Assembly: GCA_036897095.1 (NCBI GenBank)
Contig: JAYMSP010000940.1
Coordinates: 1 to 38,668 of the forward strand
Length of the DNA stretch: 38,668 bases
Source: Plantago elongata
Taxonomy: Eukaryota; Streptophyta; Magnoliopsida; Lamiales; Plantaginaceae
Reading direction: 5' to 3'
Every line of letters begins with the position of its first letter. The first letter of the stretch is position 1. Below the pieces are notes generated by a model. That model ran no database searches, was not told the origin of the DNA, and was given only the letters and a program-made list of their open reading frames with translations. Positions 35,197 through 38,668 of this stretch are shown in pieces. The position numbers were made by a program, and so were the translations under genes.

Positions 35197-36270
35197 GAGA
35201 AAATTTTTTTGCACTACAACCTTTTGGCCCACTTTGAATTTACACCCGGACCTTTTTTTTTTTGTGAGTCTGCACTAAAACCTTTGCAAATATTTTGACC
35301 TAACACGCCGGTTAGACGGCGTTAACTCTCCGTTAGTTTTATTTTCAAATTACACCAAAATCTTTACAGAAATTTACACGCGTTACCGAAACCTTTGCAA
35401 AAACTTGCACTCGGTACCTGAACCTTTTCCTAGAATGAAATTTTACACAAAATATGATCATTGTTATATATTTAATTGTAGTTTTGATTTTAAACAGGTT
35501 AGATGTCAAGAATGATTCATGATTAATCCCTATATTTGTGTATATCACATTTTTGTAAGGTTTAGTACATGCACGGTGGATATATAATTTTTTTTTGCAA
35601 TTCTTAACAAATCTTATAGATTGATGATAATTGTAATTTGATTGTCATTTAAAATTTCCAATAACATAATATTTGACACCATTATTTGTGACATGGTAGT
35701 TTTTTTGTTGGTTATTATACGTTACTTTGAACTTTGAAGCAAAAATATGTTTTAGAGGCTATATTATTTGTCAAAATTACTTTTGTATTTTTTAGTAACA
35801 AAATGATGGAAGATGTGTCTGGAATTTAATTTGGACTTACCAGCTACATATTTGACGTGTCCATTTATAATAAACATGATTAACAAATGTTATTATACAT
35901 GCTAACTTACATAGGTGTAACAAACATAAACAAGATATATGTCCAAATTGAAAGGAGAAAAATAAACTCATTATTACTTGAAAAAAACAATTTGAAATAT
36001 CATGAAAACTAAACGAGTATTATGAACTTTTTCATTCTAGGAAAAAAAACCGACACCAAGTGCAATTTTTTGTAAAGGTTTCGGTAACGAGTGTAAATTT
36101 ATGCAAAGGTTTTGGTGTAATTTGAAAATAAAACTAACGGAGAGTTAACACCAGCTAATCTTTGTGTTAGGTAAAAATTTTAATATAGATTTTAATGCAG
36201 ACTCTCAAAAAAAGATCGAATGTTAATAGAAAGTGGGTGAAAAAATTGTAGTGTAAAGAAGAATTTTCCC
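35197..36270. mobile_element. Non-autonomous MULE (Mutator-like) with long inverted repeats
   Basis: 1074 bp. The outer about 240-270 bp on each side are inverted copies of one another: compare GAAATTTACACGCGTTACCG near 35368 with the complement of CGGTAACGAGTGTAAATTTA near 36083; CTAACGGAGAGTTAAC on the right pairs with GTTAACTCTCCGTTAG on the left; both arms include a tract like CCTAGAATGAAA. Ends are GAGAAAATT and GGGAAAATT. The flanking 9-bp repeat is TAAAGGTCT (35188-35196) and TAAAGGTTT (36271-36279), 8 of 9 matching, the MULE target length. The AT-rich middle (about 35455-36030) has no transposase frame. Confidence 0.82.
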
Positions 36271-36279
36271 TAAAGGTTT

Positions 36280-37085
36280 AAGCTTCCCATAATTGATTTT
36301 ATTTCATAGAATGAATGAAAGAAGGATAAATTGTCTAGAGGGTTTTTTTATATTATACTTCTAACTTTGAACAACTATTAATGATAAATACTACTAGTAG
36401 AAAAGGGTACATGACATGTGATTTATACTATCTGAACTCGATCACGAATCTTTCAATTAGACAAGTATACTTTATCTATAAAGACAAGTCACAAACTAAC
36501 GTTTAATGTATTATCTGGTGGAATTCTCCAGTCAACCCAGGTATATTCTGCTTAATATTAACAATATTCATTCATAGAGTTATGTTAGTAAACAGTTCAA
36601 ATTAAACATGAGAAAGACCAAAGGGAAGCAGACAATACAGAAGGAAAAAAAACTCAAGAGGAAACATAGAAATCAAAATCTGCAGTACCAATAAAAGATT
36701 AAACTATACTCCCTTCATCATCACATAACTAATTGCCATCGAATTTATGTGTAATATAAGACACAACCATATGAATCGAATTGAACTGAAAATAATGAAT
36801 TTCAAGATAAAAATAACATAGTCTAATTGTCACGTCTTTAAAATTCAAATCTTACAACTTGTAAATGTGTTTGGTAACTGATAGGGTGTATGGTATGGTG
36901 AAAACACCACTAACACTTAAGTGTTTAGGGAGATGAAACAGGTAATTAATATAAATAATATATAAAATTACATAAACGCGTTACATTCCTTAGAAATTAC
37001 AAAGCTTTAACTTAATACTACTAATTTATCTAACCCGACTTGCTTGCATTAGCGACCTCCATAAAATTGCAGACACTTACTCAAC
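36280..37085. other. AT-rich spacer, nothing recognised
   Basis: No gene, RNA or clear repeat is visible between the MULE and the LINE remnant. Confidence 0.3.
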
Positions 37086-38285
37086 TTGAAAAAAGAAGTA
37101 TAAAGGTGAATCTCAAGCCACTTATACCAAATCAAGCAGAAATATAAAGTGGAACTTGCTTGACTGTGGCATCAAGCATGGGGATAGTTCAACTTGGAAA
37201 GGGATAATGTGATGCGTGGAGTTAATAAAACCATTCTTAAGATGGAGGATAGGAAATGGTCTGGACATATACTTTTGGCATGACAATTGGGTAGGAAGTG
37301 GAGCTCTATGGGATAGTAACCGTTGAGGCAAGATTATAATTATTAGAAGTACTTTATGAAAATGGAGATTGGAACTTAGAGCCCTTACAATCAGAGATCG
37401 TTCAAGAAATTAAGGACAAGATGTACACCTTCCAAATTCATGCAAGAAGACGCAGTTCTGTCATAATGAAAATGCTTATGGGAGATTTTCATGTCAGTCA
37501 ACATACAAGGCTATACAAACTATTTATTTTATTTTGCGTCCCAACTCCAAAGAGAAACTCGGTACAAATTATATGAGAAATTCTTAACAGCTCACGAGTT
37601 CAGTACAATGTCCAAATTATATGAGATTGCTTTGGCTATTTGGAAGAATCTTGGAACCTACACAGCTTGGAAGAATCTTGGAACCTACACAGCTTGGAAG
37701 AAAATGCAATTCACATTTCTTTTGTCATCTTGGAGTTTCCTCAAGTTGAGTGGAAATGGTTAGTTGCAGCAGCTATTTAGGAACTTTGGAAGCGAAGGAA
37801 TTCTTGGGCATTTTGCCGGGAGAAGGACAATGTGAGTGTTAAACACCTTCAAATCAAACAACCGGTGTTTGAGCTTCATACCTATATGCTAAAAAAAGCT
37901 TACTCACCTTAGCGAACCACGCCAAAGCTGTTGGAGTTGTATGTGATGCGCAAGGGAAGCGGCAACAATCATGGAAAAGGTGGTATGAAGATTGTTGTGG
38001 AAATAGATTCATTGGAGGTTATGAAGTTAATCTTGGAGGAGACGAGTTTGCCTATAGAGGCACACTTGAAGGAGCTAATGTAAGAGTGCAGGAATTATCT
38101 TTTGGAGATTACTTCGAAATGGTTTAGTAGAAGGACCAATTTGGTAACAAATAATTTAGCTAAATTAACTTTGTATGATATGGAAGGGACTTCCTTTTGG
38201 GACTACCTCCGATACAAGTTGTATTGTTTCTTGATTTTGATATAGTCCAAGGACTGATAGTTGTTCATCAATAAAAAAAGGAAAA
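37086..38285 (+). mobile_element. Decayed LINE (non-LTR retrotransposon) 3' end
   Basis: Plus-strand pieces of the C-terminal part of a plant LINE ORF2. IKPFLRWRIGNGLDIYFWHDNW (written here only in part: WRIGNG, YFWHDNW; about 37225-37295) is the segment before the zf-RVT zinc-binding region; GRFSCQSTYKAI follows near 37480-37520. ELWKRRNSWAF lies near 37780, and an RNase H-like tail (VVEIDSLEVMKLILEE, then TNLVTNNLAKL) at about 37995-38175. It ends near an A-rich tail (AATAAAAAAAGG, about 38270-38282). Several stops and frame changes interrupt it. No target duplication was identified. RVT_3 domains also occur in host genes, but the upstream segment favours a LINE. Confidence 0.78.
37640..37693 (+). 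repeat. 27-bp tandem duplication inside the LINE remnant
   Basis: The unit TTGGAAGAATCTTGGAACCT plus ACACAGC occurs twice back to back and is exact, followed by a partial third start. Exact identity suggests a recent slippage or unequal exchange within a decayed element. Confidence 0.9.
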
Positions 38286-38518
38286 TATCAGATTGATTGA
38301 TATTAAATTTACATGTTAAATTTGTCACAAATTGATCGTACAAATATTTTTTCAACTCGAATAACCATTTTCATCACGCATTTGCAATACTCAATTTAGA
38401 ACGATCCATGATAAAAATAAGGAAAAAAAATCATTACTCACAAACTCCACATTTAATCATAATATTATAATGTAAAACTAATTTACAACCATGCATTTGC
38501 CTTTGGCATGCAAATAAT
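38286..38518. other. 3' flank of the glycine-rich protein gene
   Basis: AT-rich sequence between the LINE tail and the stop codon of the minus-strand glycine-rich gene, presumably including its 3' UTR. Confidence 0.4.
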
Positions 38519-38668
38519 TTAATGACCACCACCAAAACCGCCACCGGAACCACCACCAAAACCGCCACCGAAGCCTCCTAAACCTCCTCCTCCACCACCA
38601 CCACCACCCCCGCCGCCCCCACCTCCTAATCCTCCGCCACCAACTCCACCTCCGCTGCCGAATCCTCC
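38519..38668 (-). CDS. Glycine-rich protein, C-terminal part (runs off the window)
   Basis: 49 codons and a TAA stop on the minus strand; the N-terminus lies beyond the window. The visible sequence is nearly all Gly with spaced Phe, Leu, Ser and Val (GGFGSGGGVGGGG..., then GGLGGFGGGF, and GSGGGFGGGH at the end). This is the pattern of plant structural glycine-rich proteins, many of which are secreted to the cell wall after a signal peptide not visible here. Codons are mostly GGT/GGC/GGA, with a long GGT/GGC run. The composition is conserved and the frame is closed by one stop, so I take it as a real gene, but the subfamily cannot be set without the N-terminus. Confidence 0.8.
   Translation of the reverse strand, partial: GGFGSGGGVGGGGLGGGGGGGGGGGGGGGLGGFGGGFGGGSGGGFGGGH

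Noticed and set aside
1-38668. A coordinated novel gene cluster or defence-type system
   Set aside because: The five host genes belong to unrelated families with ordinary spacing, and the rest is explained by known transposon classes or plain AT-rich spacer.

Overview
This is nuclear DNA from a flowering plant, probably a eudicot. The genes have GT-AG introns and encode plant-only families: an F-box/phloem-protein-2 lectin, plastid pTAC5, a CLE peptide precursor and a glycine-rich wall-type protein. The gaps between genes are AT-rich and full of plant transposon types (copia, Stowaway, hAT, MULE, Tourist, Helitron, SINE and LINE). Nothing in the sequence fixes the species.

Layout. 1-1964: 3' end of a Ty1/copia fossil with its short LTR. 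2387-5279 (+): a three-exon F-box PP2-B gene. 5577-8622 (-): a seven-exon pTAC5 gene, convergent with PP2-B. 9584-14937 (-): an eleven-exon gene for a signal-peptide, single-membrane-span protein of the plant DUF7794 type. Its introns hold a SINE with a perfect 16-bp target duplication and a hAT MITE nested in a Stowaway MITE. About 15.9-16.35 kb: a minisatellite. About 17.5-19.2 kb: a short non-coding LTR element. 20530-20799 (+): a small TDIF/CLE41-type precursor with an unusual mature peptide. 21.4-22.4 kb: two SINEs of one family. 22420-24130 (-): a decayed Helitron with its 3' hairpin terminus. 25770-31607: a hAT-type MITE split by a whole-length copia fossil (25904-31291). 34906-35065: a Tourist-like MITE. 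35197-36270: a MULE-type element with long inverted repeats. About 37.1-38.28 kb (+): a decayed LINE 3' end. 38519-38668 (-): the 3' end of a glycine-rich protein gene that runs off the window.

The host genes look like unrelated housekeeping, signalling and protein-turnover genes, not a cluster or pathway. I rebuilt their exon structures by hand. In each multi-exon gene every junction has GT/AG and the reading phase closes exactly, giving proteins of 256, 390 and 371 residues.

I found no credible undescribed multi-gene system. The most interesting items are the CLE precursor whose TDIF-like dodecapeptide has Ala instead of Pro at position 7, and two clean cases of transposons nested in transposons that can be read from their target duplications.
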